Shown here: piece after piece, positions 53,557 through 62,320 of the stretch
How positions within the stretch are numbered: position 1 is the first letter of the stretch
Layout of the letters: each line of letters begins with the position of its first letter
Origin: Ruegeria arenilitoris
Lineage (GTDB): Bacteria > Pseudomonadota > Alphaproteobacteria > Rhodobacterales > Rhodobacteraceae
Assembly: GCF_013031355.1 (NCBI RefSeq)
Contig: NZ_WPZO01000002.1
Coordinates: 1-64,000, forward strand
Reading direction: 5' to 3'
DNA: 64,000 bases
The notes under the pieces: model-generated
Database searches by the model: none
What the model was told of the DNA's origin: nothing
The model's input: only the letters and a program-made list of their open reading frames with translations
Made by a program: the position numbers and the translations under genes

Positions 53557-54066
53557 TTAGGCTTCGGACAGAACGACTTTCATGTCTTTGACGTCGTAAA
53601 TCATTTCGCCGTCCGCTTCGACGATACCATCCGCCACACCCATGGTCAGGCGGCGGGTCTGAATCGCCTTTTTGAAATCGATTTTATAGGTCAGCATCTT
53701 GCGGTCCGGGCGCACCATGCCGGTCAGTTTGACCTCACCCACGCCCACGGCCATGCCGCGACCCTGCCAGCCGCGCCAGCCCAGGTTGAAGCCCGTCAGC
53801 TGCCACAGACCGTCCAGTCCAAGACAACCGGGCATGATCGGGTTGCCGGGGAAATGGCAGTCAAAGAACCACAGGTCCGGGGTGATATCGAACTCGGCCA
53901 GAACGTGACCTTTGCCATGCGCTCCGCCATCGGCCGAGATATCGGTGATCCGATCCATCATCAGCATCGGCGGGGCGGGCAACTGCGCATTACCGGGGCC
54001 GAATAATTCGCCTCGGGCGCATTTCAGCAGATCGTCCTTGTCAAAGCTGCTCGGGAATTGGGCCAT
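53557..54066 (-). CDS. fabA: 3-hydroxydecanoyl-[acyl-carrier-protein] dehydratase/isomerase
   Basis: A 169-residue enzyme that dehydrates 3-hydroxydecanoyl-ACP and isomerises the product to the cis-3 form, starting unsaturated fatty acid synthesis. The active-site His71 and Asp85 are in [20 protein letters not shown]. The start is ATG 54066 ([14 protein letters not shown]); a frame open to 54195 would run through the irr promoter region. It is first in fabA-fabB-fabI and divergent from irr, an arrangement common in alphaproteobacteria. Confidence 0.96.
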   Translation of the reverse strand: MAQFPSSFDKDDLLKCARGELFGPGNAQLPAPPMLMMDRITDISADGGAHGKGHVLAEFDITPDLWFFDCHFPGNPIMPGCLGLDGLWQLTGFNLGWRGWQGRGMAVGVGEVKLTGMVRPDRKMLTYKIDFKKAIQTRRLTMGVADGIVEADGEMIYDVKDMKVVLSEA

Positions 54067-54187
54067 TCTGCCGCCTCTCCTGCCAGGGGTCCGTTTCTCT
54101 AATCTGGCCTCACCTAGCACCCGTATGCAAGGTCCTGCAAGAGCGGTCGCCCACATCATGTTGTGTTCTGGACATTCTTTGCGAATG

Positions 54188-54203
54188 AATTTCATTTGAA
54201 ATT
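54188..54203. promoter_or_regulatory. Perfect palindrome over the irr promoter, candidate iron operator
   Basis: AATTTCA-TT-TGAAATT is a perfect 16-bp palindrome. It contains the likely irr -35 element TTGAAA (54196-54201). A repressor bound here would block irr. Because irr encodes a Fur-family iron regulator, autoregulation or control by another iron regulator is likely. Confidence 0.55.
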
Positions 54204-54225
54204 ACCTGACCTGAGCACTTATATA
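54196..54225 (+). promoter_or_regulatory. Probable irr promoter
   Basis: TTGAAA (54196-54201) and TATATA (54220-54225) with an 18-bp spacer, ending 30 nt before the irr ATG. The -35 lies within the 16-bp palindrome. Confidence 0.5.
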
Positions 54226-54254
54226 TAAATCAGCAACAATCGGGTTTCGGATTC

Positions 54255-54671
54255 ATGACACCTCAAAGCCAGAGCAGAGCCACGAATTGGTTGGTCGACG
54301 CAGGATTGCGTCCGACGCGTCAGCGTATGGCTTTGGCCGAGTTGCTGGTCGGCGACGGCCGCCACCGCCACGTGACGGCGGAAAGCCTGTTTGAATCGGC
54401 GAAAAAGAACGGCGATGCTGTGTCTCTTGCAACCGTCTACAACACGCTGCGCGCGTTTTGTGAGGCTGGTGTTTTGCAGGAAATCACGGTGGACGGGTCG
54501 AAAAGCTATTTCGACACCAACACCCATGATCACCCCCATTTCTACTGGGAAGATGAAAGCCGTCTGAGCGATGCACCCTCAGACCAGTTGGTGATTCAGC
54601 GCCTGCCCGATGCCCCCGAAGGGGTTGAGATCGCGTCAGTCGATGTCGTGATCCGTCTGCGGAAGAAATAA
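54255..54671 (+). CDS. irr: Fur-family iron response regulator Irr
   Basis: A 138-residue regulator. The N-terminal winged helix (GLRPTRQRMALAELLVGDG and SLATVYNTLRAFCEAGVL) is followed by a short dimer domain. NTHDHPHFYWE carries the His-rich motif that binds haem in Irr. The Cys-Pro haem regulatory motif of Bradyrhizobium Irr is absent, as in most members. The CXXC zinc motifs of Fur are also absent, supporting Irr over Fur. Irr controls haem synthesis and iron uptake according to haem status. It is divergent from fabA. Confidence 0.92.
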   Translation: MTPQSQSRATNWLVDAGLRPTRQRMALAELLVGDGRHRHVTAESLFESAKKNGDAVSLATVYNTLRAFCEAGVLQEITVDGSKSYFDTNTHDHPHFYWEDESRLSDAPSDQLVIQRLPDAPEGVEIASVDVVIRLRKK

Positions 54672-54673
54672 CC

Positions 54674-55564
54674 TCACGTTACCAAATTTATCAGCGCCCG
54701 CTCAGCGACTGCAATCTGCGCGTCAGTGGGCCCTGTGCCGTGTCGAGCCAGTACAACGGGTTCGGCCGCAAACGGATCCGAGACTGGCAGGCTCAACAGC
54801 GACATCCCGTCATAGCTGACTTTGGCAGGCGGATTGGCATAGCTGATCGCGACGCCCTCGTTATTTGCCGCAAGGCTGCGCTGAATTTCCAATGAGGCCG
54901 CGCGGTGGGCCACTGTCGGGCTTTCTCCGATCTGACGAAACAGCCCCAGTACATGCTGTGCGGACAGACCTTCCTCGGACAGGATCAGCGGATGTGCAGC
55001 GAGATCCTGTAGGGAAACCTGACTGTTTATGGCCAAGGGGTGACCCGGCGACAAAAGCGCACGCGGAGAGCTGGTGAACAACGTGTGCCGTGTAAACGTC
55101 GCGTCCATGCTCAACCCGTAGGTCAGCGCCAGGTCGATCCGCCCGTCGATGAGGCCGGAAATCAGGCCCTCGAAACTGTCCACCCTATAGGACACCGCCA
55201 CATCCGGCATCACGGCGCGCAACTGCCGCAGGGCGCGGGCCAGCAGAAACGGGGCCAAATCGACGAAACAGCCCAGCCTCAAGCGCGCCTTGCCCTTGCC
55301 GCTTTCGGCGGCGTTTTCCAAACGGGCGGCGCTGGCCAACAGTGCTTCGGCCTCTTCGATGAAGCTGCGGCCCTGCGGGGTCAATACCATTGCAGCACCG
55401 CGCCGACGGGCGAATAGGGGATAGCCCAGTTGTTCCTCGACCCGGGTCAGGGCGTTGGACAGCGCCGGTTGCGAGACATTCAGGTGCTGCGCGGCGGCGG
55501 ACAGGCTGCCATGCCGTCCGATGGCGCAGACATATTCATATTGGCGCAGCGAGATATATAACAT
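54674..55564 (-). CDS. LysR-family regulator
   Basis: A 296-residue regulator. The N-terminal helix-turn-helix is HGSLSAAAQHLNVSQPALSNALTRVE (quoted in part: SLSAAAQHLNVSQPALSNAL), followed by a substrate-binding domain (about 90-290). The start is ATG 55564; the frame open to 55660 would overlap the divergent dioxygenase gene. An 87-nt gap to that gene contains a 15-bp LysR-box palindrome, so it most likely controls the dioxygenase gene and itself. Confidence 0.9.
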   Translation of the reverse strand: MLYISLRQYEYVCAIGRHGSLSAAAQHLNVSQPALSNALTRVEEQLGYPLFARRRGAAMVLTPQGRSFIEEAEALLASAARLENAAESGKGKARLRLGCFVDLAPFLLARALRQLRAVMPDVAVSYRVDSFEGLISGLIDGRIDLALTYGLSMDATFTRHTLFTSSPRALLSPGHPLAINSQVSLQDLAAHPLILSEEGLSAQHVLGLFRQIGESPTVAHRAASLEIQRSLAANNEGVAISYANPPAKVSYDGMSLLSLPVSDPFAAEPVVLARHGTGPTDAQIAVAERALINLVT

Positions 55565-55575
55565 GAAGTTAAGTG

Positions 55576-55590
55576 TATCTTTGAAAGATA
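55576..55590. promoter_or_regulatory. LysR-box palindrome
   Basis: TATCTTTGAAAGATA is a perfect 15-bp palindrome around a central G and fits the T-N11-A LysR motif. It sits 12 nt upstream of the LysR start and 62 nt upstream of the dioxygenase start. Confidence 0.65.
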
Positions 55591-55651
55591 TGACTTGAAC
55601 AGAGGGCTTTCCCATGTGCAGATCACCCAACCCCACGGCACGGAGACAGAC

Positions 55652-56449
55652 ATGACGCACCCTCTAGTCACGCAAGAGATGATCGATACCTATCAGCAGG
55701 ACGGTGTTGTCCTGATCAAAGGGCTGTTTGCCGATCACGTCGAAGCCCTGCGTGAAGGCGTTGCGGCGAACATGGCCGAGCCGGGGCCTTATGCGTCCGA
55801 AAACAAGAAACAGGGTGAAACCGGCCTGTTCTTTGACGATTACTGCAACTGGTCGCGAATTGATCAATTCCGCGAGGTGATCGAAAACTCTCCGGCGGCT
55901 GAAGTCGCGGCTGATCTGATGCAATCGCAGACCGTTCAGGTGTTCCACGACCATGTTCTGGTCAAAGAGCCCGGTACCTCGATGGCGACCCCGTGGCATC
56001 AGGACGGGCCGTATTACTTTGTCGAAGGACAACAGACGATCAGCTTCTGGTCGCCGCTGGACCCGGTGAAACAGGCAACGCTGCGCTGCGTGGCGGGCTC
56101 GCACCGGTGGGAGAAAGAAGTGTTGCCAACCCGCTGGGTTTCGGAAGAGGACTTCTTCCCCGACGAAGGCCAGTACATCCCCGTCCCGGACCCGGATGCC
56201 GAAGGCATGAAGGTTGTGGAATTCGCGATGGAGCCGGGCGATGCGGTGGCCTTCAACTACCGCACGCTGCACGGTGCGCGTGGTAATCAATCCGACAGCC
56301 GTCGCCGGGCGTTTTCGTTGCGTCTGGTGGGCGATGACGCCCGATATGTGGAGCGTCCGGGCCGGACCTCACCGCCGTTTCCGGGTCACGATATGACCCC
56401 GGGCCAGCGCCTGCGCGAAGATTGGTTCCCGGTGCTGCTACGGCGTTAG
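55652..56449 (+). CDS. Phytanoyl-CoA dioxygenase family protein
   Basis: A 265-residue Fe(II)/2-oxoglutarate dioxygenase. The HxD pair is in TPWHQDGPYYFVEG (about 111-124), and the distal His and 2-oxoglutarate-binding Arg are in LHGARGNQSDSRRRAFSLRL (about 209-228). Such enzymes hydroxylate small molecules in marine bacteria; the substrate here is unknown. The start is ATG 55652 behind ACGGAGAC. The divergent LysR gene and the shared LysR box suggest substrate-induced expression. Confidence 0.88.
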   Translation: MTHPLVTQEMIDTYQQDGVVLIKGLFADHVEALREGVAANMAEPGPYASENKKQGETGLFFDDYCNWSRIDQFREVIENSPAAEVAADLMQSQTVQVFHDHVLVKEPGTSMATPWHQDGPYYFVEGQQTISFWSPLDPVKQATLRCVAGSHRWEKEVLPTRWVSEEDFFPDEGQYIPVPDPDAEGMKVVEFAMEPGDAVAFNYRTLHGARGNQSDSRRRAFSLRLVGDDARYVERPGRTSPPFPGHDMTPGQRLREDWFPVLLRR

Positions 56450-56451
56450 GC

Positions 56452-57315
56452 TCAGAACCACTGACCCGATTCGATCAGCCCCAGATCAAGCAATTGACCG
56501 GACGTCCACTGGAACGGAACCGAGTTGCGCCAGCAAAAGCTCGGGATGTCGAAAGTGGACCCGGCATTGCTTTTCAACGCCTTGGCGGCGCGGAATGAAC
56601 ACACGGCGGCCGTCATATTGTGATGCCACGGGCAGGAATAGGTGTTGTATTCCGGCTCGTTGAAGGTGTGGTCGGGGCGCAATTCCAGACCCTTGCGGGA
56701 TTTGAACAAAGCGATCCGGTCGATACGGCGGCGTTCGTATGGAATGTGATCCTCGAACCGCCAGCGCAGACCGCCCGACATGTCCAACTGACGCTCGACC
56801 GGGTGGCCTTCGGCGTCGTGGCGGGTGTGGGCGTAATAGCCGGTGCTGTCCAGCATCGCGCGGTCCGGAGCGACTCCGTTTGGAAAGGAGTTCAGATCAT
56901 CGGCATAGAGGTCAACCACGTGGCTCAGCATCGCATCGCGGCGTTCCTCGGCGTGGAAGGCCAGCAATTCGCCGATCGTGCGTGTTTCGCAAAACGGAAA
57001 GAACAGATATTCGGCGTTATAGCAGTAATACATCCAGATGCCGGACGCGGCCTGAATGATTCTGTTGATAGTGTCGAACACAACCGCGCTGGGCACGCAG
57101 GTCAGGGTGACGCGGTGGATGCGTTCGGCAAGCTCGGGGTCCAGAGCAAAGTCTTGAGGCATGAAGGCCACCACGGATTTGAACCCCAGATGCAGATGAT
57201 GCCGTATGGTGCTGTCGATCTCGACCATGTCCTCGGCAAAGATCAGGGCGACCGGGCCTTTGGCCAGCGCCGACTTGCCTGAGTTCAGGAAAACGTCGAG
57301 AGAGTCGTATTGCAT
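56452..57315 (-). CDS. Putative glycosyltransferase family 2-like protein
   Basis: A 287-residue protein. MVEIDSTIRHHLHLGFKSVV (about 28-47) resembles the N-E-x-x-x-L-x-x-W/H-x-x-H-L-x-L-G-F opening of the Glyco_tranf_2_4 group, but a clear DxD motif is not obvious. The central CYNAEYLFFPFCETRTIGEL and C-terminal SCPWHHNMTAAVCSFRAAKA are distinctive. No signal peptide or helix is seen. The start ATG 57315 is chosen because upstream residues are low-complexity. It is divergent from miaB. The assignment is tentative. Confidence 0.55.
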   Translation of the reverse strand: MQYDSLDVFLNSGKSALAKGPVALIFAEDMVEIDSTIRHHLHLGFKSVVAFMPQDFALDPELAERIHRVTLTCVPSAVVFDTINRIIQAASGIWMYYCYNAEYLFFPFCETRTIGELLAFHAEERRDAMLSHVVDLYADDLNSFPNGVAPDRAMLDSTGYYAHTRHDAEGHPVERQLDMSGGLRWRFEDHIPYERRRIDRIALFKSRKGLELRPDHTFNEPEYNTYSCPWHHNMTAAVCSFRAAKALKSNAGSTFDIPSFCWRNSVPFQWTSGQLLDLGLIESGQWF

Positions 57316-57435
57316 TGCCTGTCCGGTTCCACTTTGCTGGAATCTTCGGCCAAAATCGGGTAATCGCCCCGGCATTGCAAGCGGCGTTCGTAAGGTATAG
57401 ATGACGCCGATCCCGCGAATGCAAAGGCCATATCC

Positions 57436-58755
57436 ATGTCAGAACCCAAAAAGCTGTACATCAAAACCTATGGTTGCCAGATGAACGTCTATGACAGCGA
57501 ACGCATGTCCGAGACGCTGGGCGGGCAAGGCTATGTCGAAACCCAAAGTCCCGATGACGCGGATATGATTCTGTTGAACACCTGCCACATTCGGGAAAAG
57601 GCCGCCGAAAAGGTCTATTCCGAGTTGGGCCGGTTCAAGGGTCTGAAAGCGGAAAAACCCGATCTGAAGATTGGCGTGGCGGGTTGTGTGGCACAGGCCG
57701 AAGGCGAAGAGATCATGCGCCGTCAGCCTCTGGTCGATCTGGTGGTGGGCCCGCAAAGCTATCACCGCCTGCCCGAGATGGAGGCCAAGACTCGCGCCGG
57801 CGCCAAGGCGCTGGACACGGATTTCCCCGAGGAAGACAAGTTCGAAAAGCTCAAGAACCGCCCCAAAGCCAAGCGTGGTCCGACCGCGTTTCTGACCGTT
57901 CAGGAAGGCTGCGACAAGTTCTGTGCCTTCTGCGTGGTTCCCTATACCCGCGGCGCCGAGGTCAGCCGTCCGGCGGATCGCATCATTCGTGAGGCCCATG
58001 ATCTGGTTGAACGTGGCGTGCGCGAGATCACCCTGCTGGGCCAGAACGTGAACGCCTATCATGGCGCGGGCGCGAACGGCGACATGACGCTGGCCGGTCT
58101 GATCTGGGAGTTGAACAAGGTCGACGGGCTGGAGCGCATCCGCTTTACCACCTCGCACCCCAACGACATGGCCGATGACTTGATCGAGGCGCACGGGACC
58201 TGCGAAAAACTGATGCCCTACCTGCATTTGCCGGTTCAGTCGGGGTCGGACAATATCCTCAAGCGGATGAACCGCAGCCACACGGCGGAAAGCTATCTGC
58301 GTCTGGTCGAGCGTATCCGCGCGGCGCGGCCCGATATCATGATGTCGGGCGACTTCATCGTCGGCTTCCCAGAGGAAACCGAAGAGGATTTCCAGGCGAC
58401 GCTGGATTTGGTGGAAGAGGTCAAATACGGCTATGCCTATTCCTTCAAATACTCGACCCGCCCCGGAACGCCTGCGGCTGAGCGGTCGCAAGTTGACGCC
58501 ACGGCGGCAGATGACCGTTTGCAGCGCCTTCAAGCCCTGATCACGCAGCATCAGCGCGAGATTCAGGACGCGATGGTTGGCCGAAAAGTCAGCGTTCTGT
58601 TCGAGAAAGCGGGTCGTATGCCGGGGCAAATGGTCGGAAAATCCGAATATTTGCACTCGGTTCACGTGTCCGGCGCTGACGTCGGTATCGGTGAGCTGAG
58701 AGACGTCCAGATCACCGGATCGGGCGCAAATTCGCTTGCGGGGGAATTGATCTGA
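57436..58755 (+). CDS. miaB: tRNA-2-methylthio-N6-dimethylallyladenosine synthase
   Basis: A 439-residue radical-SAM methylthiotransferase that adds the 2-methylthio group to i6A37 of tRNAs reading U-starting codons. The N-terminal domain holds three cysteines for the second cluster (YGCQMN, NTCHIRE, GCVAQ). The radical-SAM CX3CX2C is GCDKFCAFC. The C-terminal TRAM domain is about 375-439. It opens the conserved alphaproteobacterial run towards phoH, ybeY and lnt, here interrupted by an outer-membrane protein gene. Confidence 0.96.
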   Translation: MSEPKKLYIKTYGCQMNVYDSERMSETLGGQGYVETQSPDDADMILLNTCHIREKAAEKVYSELGRFKGLKAEKPDLKIGVAGCVAQAEGEEIMRRQPLVDLVVGPQSYHRLPEMEAKTRAGAKALDTDFPEEDKFEKLKNRPKAKRGPTAFLTVQEGCDKFCAFCVVPYTRGAEVSRPADRIIREAHDLVERGVREITLLGQNVNAYHGAGANGDMTLAGLIWELNKVDGLERIRFTTSHPNDMADDLIEAHGTCEKLMPYLHLPVQSGSDNILKRMNRSHTAESYLRLVERIRAARPDIMMSGDFIVGFPEETEEDFQATLDLVEEVKYGYAYSFKYSTRPGTPAAERSQVDATAADDRLQRLQALITQHQREIQDAMVGRKVSVLFEKAGRMPGQMVGKSEYLHSVHVSGADVGIGELRDVQITGSGANSLAGELI

Positions 58756-58840
58756 TCTGATCGGCGGGTGCTGTCAGAAAACCATAGTCGGCAGTTGTTT
58801 CAAATTTTAACCCTTGATTCACTGCCGCGAACTATGTTCC

Positions 58841-58860
58841 GAAAAAGGCCAGACTTTTTC
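58841..58860. terminator. AT-rich hairpin after miaB
   Basis: GAAAAAG (58841-58847) pairs with CTTTTTC (58854-58860) around GCCAGA. The second arm provides five T residues. It lies between miaB and the outer-membrane protein gene and may end miaB transcription. Confidence 0.4.
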
Positions 58861-58938
58861 AGGGTCTAGCGCGCGGCGCCCCTGAGAATCCAGTTCTGTG
58901 CCGGTCCGGCTATCGGGTTGGGACGATGGAGGTTACGA

Positions 58939-59703
58939 GTGGAAATTCGAACACGTTTCTTAGGATCAAGCCGCCGGAGTGGTTTTTCGTCGGCACTGGT
59001 GCTTTCCCTTTTTTCCAGCGCGACTGTTGCGGGCAATCTGGAACAGGGGGTGACGGATCCTCCGATCGCCAGCCCGAAACGTTTCGGCAGTGATGTCAGT
59101 GCCTTTTATCTGGGCCTAAGTGGTGGTTACGCAACAAGCGGCACCGACCGATTCGGCCTAACGACCCCGGGCGGTACCTTCGAAATCGGAGAGCTGGACC
59201 TGAACGGCAACTATGGTGGTGTCCGCGGGGGCTGGCGCGGTGTTCTGCCCGCCATGGGCGGACGCGACTATGTCTATGGGTTCGAGCTTGGGTATGATTT
59301 CAGCGGGCTCGATGACGACGTCATGACCGACATTGGCAGCGTCACTATCACCGGTTCGTCCGAGATCTCGGACGTTCTGTCGGTTCGGTTTCGCAACGGT
59401 CTGACCAACAAAAGCGGCACGGTTTTGTATTTTGTGACGGTCGGATACGTGCAAGGTGACATCAAAACCACAAGCAGCCTGACTTCCGGGGCCACGACGC
59501 AATTGTTTGAAGACAGTGGAACTCGGGACGGGTTTTCGGCAAGCATCGGCGCTGAGCATAGCCTGAGCGAGAACTGGTCGATCACGGGTGAGTATGAATA
59601 TGTCCAATTCGACTCGGACCGAGTCGAATTCAGCAATGGGTTCTCGACCAAATCCACACCGCGCTACCGCGGTCTGCGGTTTGGATTGAACTACACGTTT
59701 TGA
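58939..59703 (+). CDS. Outer-membrane beta-barrel (porin-like) protein
   Basis: A 254-residue protein. The start is GTG 58939, 7 nt after GGAGG. A signal peptide follows (SSALVLSLFSSATVAGNLEQ, cleavage after Ala-Gly near 31). Alternating polar/aromatic strands follow, such as FYLGLSGGYATSG, DYVYGFELGYDF and GEYEYVQFDSD, ending with a C-terminal Phe in GLRFGLNYTF, the assembly signal of outer-membrane barrels. It resembles small 8-stranded OmpA/opacity-type proteins. It sits alone between miaB and phoH. Confidence 0.85.
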   Translation: MEIRTRFLGSSRRSGFSSALVLSLFSSATVAGNLEQGVTDPPIASPKRFGSDVSAFYLGLSGGYATSGTDRFGLTTPGGTFEIGELDLNGNYGGVRGGWRGVLPAMGGRDYVYGFELGYDFSGLDDDVMTDIGSVTITGSSEISDVLSVRFRNGLTNKSGTVLYFVTVGYVQGDIKTTSSLTSGATTQLFEDSGTRDGFSASIGAEHSLSENWSITGEYEYVQFDSDRVEFSNGFSTKSTPRYRGLRFGLNYTF

Positions 59704-59846
59704 CAACCCATCCCATCTTTGGCGGTGATGTCCGGGGCATCCTTCGGCGGTTTTGCCATCCGTTTCGGAAAATTTGAAACTGTGGCTTGCGCCCACCGAG
59801 ACTTGTTGTCTACGCTCAGGGTGAAACGCCAAGACAGGAGAACGGA

Positions 59847-60869
59847 TTGGCCATCGGTGCCCTGACCCCACCGCAAGATGACATGCCCCAGCGCGAGGCG
59901 TTTGTTGAATTCCCTGACAATCGGTTGTTGATTGATTTGTGCGGCGAGTACGACCGCAATCTGACCGAAATCGAACAAAAGCTGTCCGTCCAGATTGTCC
60001 GGCGCGGCAACCAGTTGGTTGTCATGGGCGACGAGGATTCGCAGAAACAGGCCATTGAGGTGTTGCAAGCGCTTTATACCCGTCTCGAAGGCGGTCGTGA
60101 CGTAGAAGCCGCCGATGTAGACCGCGAGCTTCGGATGGGCGGTTCCGAAACAGGAACCGGCAGCCGCGACGGTGACCAGCTTGAGATGTTCAAGGGCGGC
60201 ACGGTCGAGATCAAGACCCGCAAAAAGCTGGTCGAGCCGCGTACGGATGCGCAAAAGGCGTACGTCCAGTCGCTGTTCAACAACGAACTGGCCTTTGGAA
60301 TCGGGCCTGCGGGCACCGGCAAAACCTATCTGGCGGTGGCCGTTGGCGTATCGATGTTCATCGGCGGGCATGTGGACCGGATCATCCTCAGCCGTCCAGC
60401 CGTCGAGGCCGGGGAAAAGCTGGGCTATCTGCCGGGAGACATGAAGGACAAGGTCGATCCTTACATGCAGCCGCTTTATGACGCGCTGAACGATTTCCTG
60501 CCCGGCAAGCAACTGGCCAAGCTGATTGAGGAAAAGCGAATCGAAATCGCCCCGCTGGCCTTCATGCGCGGGCGGACGCTGGCAAACGCGTTCGTGGTGC
60601 TGGATGAGGCACAGAACGCCACGACCATGCAGATGAAGATGTTCCTGACCCGTCTGGGCGAGGGCAGCCGCATGGTCATCACGGGTGACCGGTCGCAGGT
60701 TGACCTGCCGCGCGGCGTTCAGTCGGGGCTGCAAGACGCGGAACGCTTGTTGAAGACGATCCCGAATATCAGCTTCAACTACTTCACCTCGAAGGATGTA
60801 GTTCGCCACCCGCTTGTAGCCGCCATTATCGAAGCGTATGAGGCCGACTCAGGCCGCGAGACGGGGTAA
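59847..60869 (+). CDS. phoH: PhoH-family ATPase
   Basis: A 340-residue PhoH-like protein. An N-terminal KH/RNA-binding-like part (about 25-110, with RRGNQLVVMGDEDSQKQAIE) precedes the ATPase with Walker A GPAGTGKTYLA (about 152-162) and VVLDEAQNATTMQMKMFLTR as Walker B. It probably works in RNA metabolism with YbeY. The best start is TTG 59847 behind ACAGGAG; an ATG at 59787 is in frame but lacks a binding site. It leads phoH-ybeY-corC-lnt. Confidence 0.92.
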   Translation: MAIGALTPPQDDMPQREAFVEFPDNRLLIDLCGEYDRNLTEIEQKLSVQIVRRGNQLVVMGDEDSQKQAIEVLQALYTRLEGGRDVEAADVDRELRMGGSETGTGSRDGDQLEMFKGGTVEIKTRKKLVEPRTDAQKAYVQSLFNNELAFGIGPAGTGKTYLAVAVGVSMFIGGHVDRIILSRPAVEAGEKLGYLPGDMKDKVDPYMQPLYDALNDFLPGKQLAKLIEEKRIEIAPLAFMRGRTLANAFVVLDEAQNATTMQMKMFLTRLGEGSRMVITGDRSQVDLPRGVQSGLQDAERLLKTIPNISFNYFTSKDVVRHPLVAAIIEAYEADSGRETG

Positions 60870-60902
60870 TCGTCCGGGGCTGCGGGCTTTGGACGGGATG
60901 GC

Positions 60903-61397
60903 ATGAACCTTGAACTGACGATTGAAGACACGCGCTGGCAGGGGCTGGAGCCTTTGGCCGCGCGGGCCATACGGGCGGTTTTGGATTATTGCGATTTGGA
61001 CGCTGATCTGTGTGAGATCAGCCTGCTGGCCTGTGACGACCCCCGGATCGCCGAACTGAATGCGGAGTTCCGGGAAAAACCTACACCGACCAATGTGCTT
61101 AGTTGGCCCGCCGAGGAACTGGCGCCCGACCAACCGGGGCAGTCGCCGCTGCCGCCCGAGCCGGACTTCACTGGCGAAATCGCGCTGGGGGATATCGCGA
61201 TCTCTTACGACACCTGCGCGCGTGAGGCGGCCGAGGCGGGCAAACCAATGGATGATCATGTCACGCACCTGATCATTCACGGAACGTTACACTTGCTGGG
61301 ATACGATCACATCCACGACGCAGACGCCGATTTGATGGAAGCGGTCGAGATCGATATACTTGGCAAATTGGGTCTCGATGACCCATATAATGCTTAG
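60903..61397 (+). CDS. ybeY: Endoribonuclease YbeY
   Basis: A 164-residue metal-dependent ribonuclease for 16S rRNA 3'-end maturation and ribosome quality control. The zinc motif H-X3-H-X5-H is HGTLHLLGYDH (about 121-131), and LNAEFREKPTPTNVLSWPAE (about 51-70) is the conserved N-terminal motif. It follows phoH by 33 nt and precedes corC by 35 nt, the usual order. Confidence 0.95.
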   Translation: MNLELTIEDTRWQGLEPLAARAIRAVLDYCDLDADLCEISLLACDDPRIAELNAEFREKPTPTNVLSWPAEELAPDQPGQSPLPPEPDFTGEIALGDIAISYDTCAREAAEAGKPMDDHVTHLIIHGTLHLLGYDHIHDADADLMEAVEIDILGKLGLDDPYNA

Positions 61398-61432
61398 ACG
61401 GGCCATCAGGGCCGATTATTTGGAACAGGATC

Positions 61433-62320
61433 ATGGGCGATACAGACGGCAGTTCTATGGCGGCGCAGAGCGCGCAACCAAAGAACAGCGGTGACAATGT
61501 CAAAGAGAAACCCGGATTGTTTTCTCGATTAGTGGACGCGTTTTCTCCACCAGACGAGGATGAAATCCACGTTGCGAACGGACACGAAGCCGACAAAGCG
61601 CAGCCGCGCGGTATGATCAACCTGCGGCGGATGCGGGTCGAGGACGTGGCCATTCCGACGGCCGAGATCATCTCGGTCCCGTCCACCATCACCAAAGAAG
61701 AGCTGGCACAGGTGTTCCGTGACAGCGGTCTGTCCCGGATACCGGTGTATGAGGGCACGCTGGATACGCCGTTGGGGTTCGTCCACCTCAAGGATTTCGC
61801 GCTGACCCACGGGTTCAACGGTGGCGGCAACGAGTTCGATCTGGTCTCGATGCTGCGGACCTTGCTGTTCGTGCCGCCCTCGATGCCGATTGGCGTGCTG
61901 CTGACCAAGATGCAGACGGAACGCCGTCACATGGCGCTGGTGATCGATGAATATGGCGGTGTTGACGGTTTGCTGACCATCGAAGACCTGATCGAACAGG
62001 TGGTTGGTGAGATTGCCGACGAACACGATGCCGACGAAGATCAGCTGTGGGTGCAGGAAAAGCCTGGTTGCTACATCGTTCAGGCCCGCGTGCCGCTGGA
62101 GGAATTCGAAGCCGAGATCGGACGCTCGCTGACCAGTCACGAGGACGTGGACGAGGAAGAGATCGACACTCTGGGCGGTCTGGTCTTCATGCTGTCGGGG
62201 CGGGTACCCGCGCGGGGTGAGGTTGTTCTGCATCCCGAAGGCCCGGAATTCGAGGTGATTGACGCCGATCCGCGCCGGATCAAACGATTGCGTGTCATGT
62301 TGCCGGATCTTGCTGCATGA
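61433..62320 (+). CDS. CBS-domain protein of CorC/HlyC family
   Basis: A 295-residue cytosolic protein. Two CBS domains (about 65-195, with VEDVAIPTAEIISVPSTITK and MALVIDEYGGVDGLLTIEDL) are followed by a CorC/HlyC C-terminal domain (about 205-290). Named for cobalt/magnesium efflux (CorC, YbeX), the family is now often linked to ribosome metabolism through its ybeY neighbour. Its end overlaps lnt by 4 nt, coupling it to lipoprotein processing. A polar N-terminus of about 40 residues is variable. Confidence 0.9.
   Translation: MGDTDGSSMAAQSAQPKNSGDNVKEKPGLFSRLVDAFSPPDEDEIHVANGHEADKAQPRGMINLRRMRVEDVAIPTAEIISVPSTITKEELAQVFRDSGLSRIPVYEGTLDTPLGFVHLKDFALTHGFNGGGNEFDLVSMLRTLLFVPPSMPIGVLLTKMQTERRHMALVIDEYGGVDGLLTIEDLIEQVVGEIADEHDADEDQLWVQEKPGCYIVQARVPLEEFEAEIGRSLTSHEDVDEEEIDTLGGLVFMLSGRVPARGEVVLHPEGPEFEVIDADPRRIKRLRVMLPDLAA

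Noticed and set aside
54067..54195. Longer start for FabA
   Set aside because: The extra 43 residues are not FabA-like and cover the irr promoter and palindrome.
57439..58665. 408-codon open frame on the minus strand
   Set aside because: It mirrors miaB, which has all three cysteine motifs on the plus strand.
58750..58765. Short tandem repeat of TGATC near the miaB stop
   Set aside because: Only about three units across a stop codon; too short to call a repeat element.
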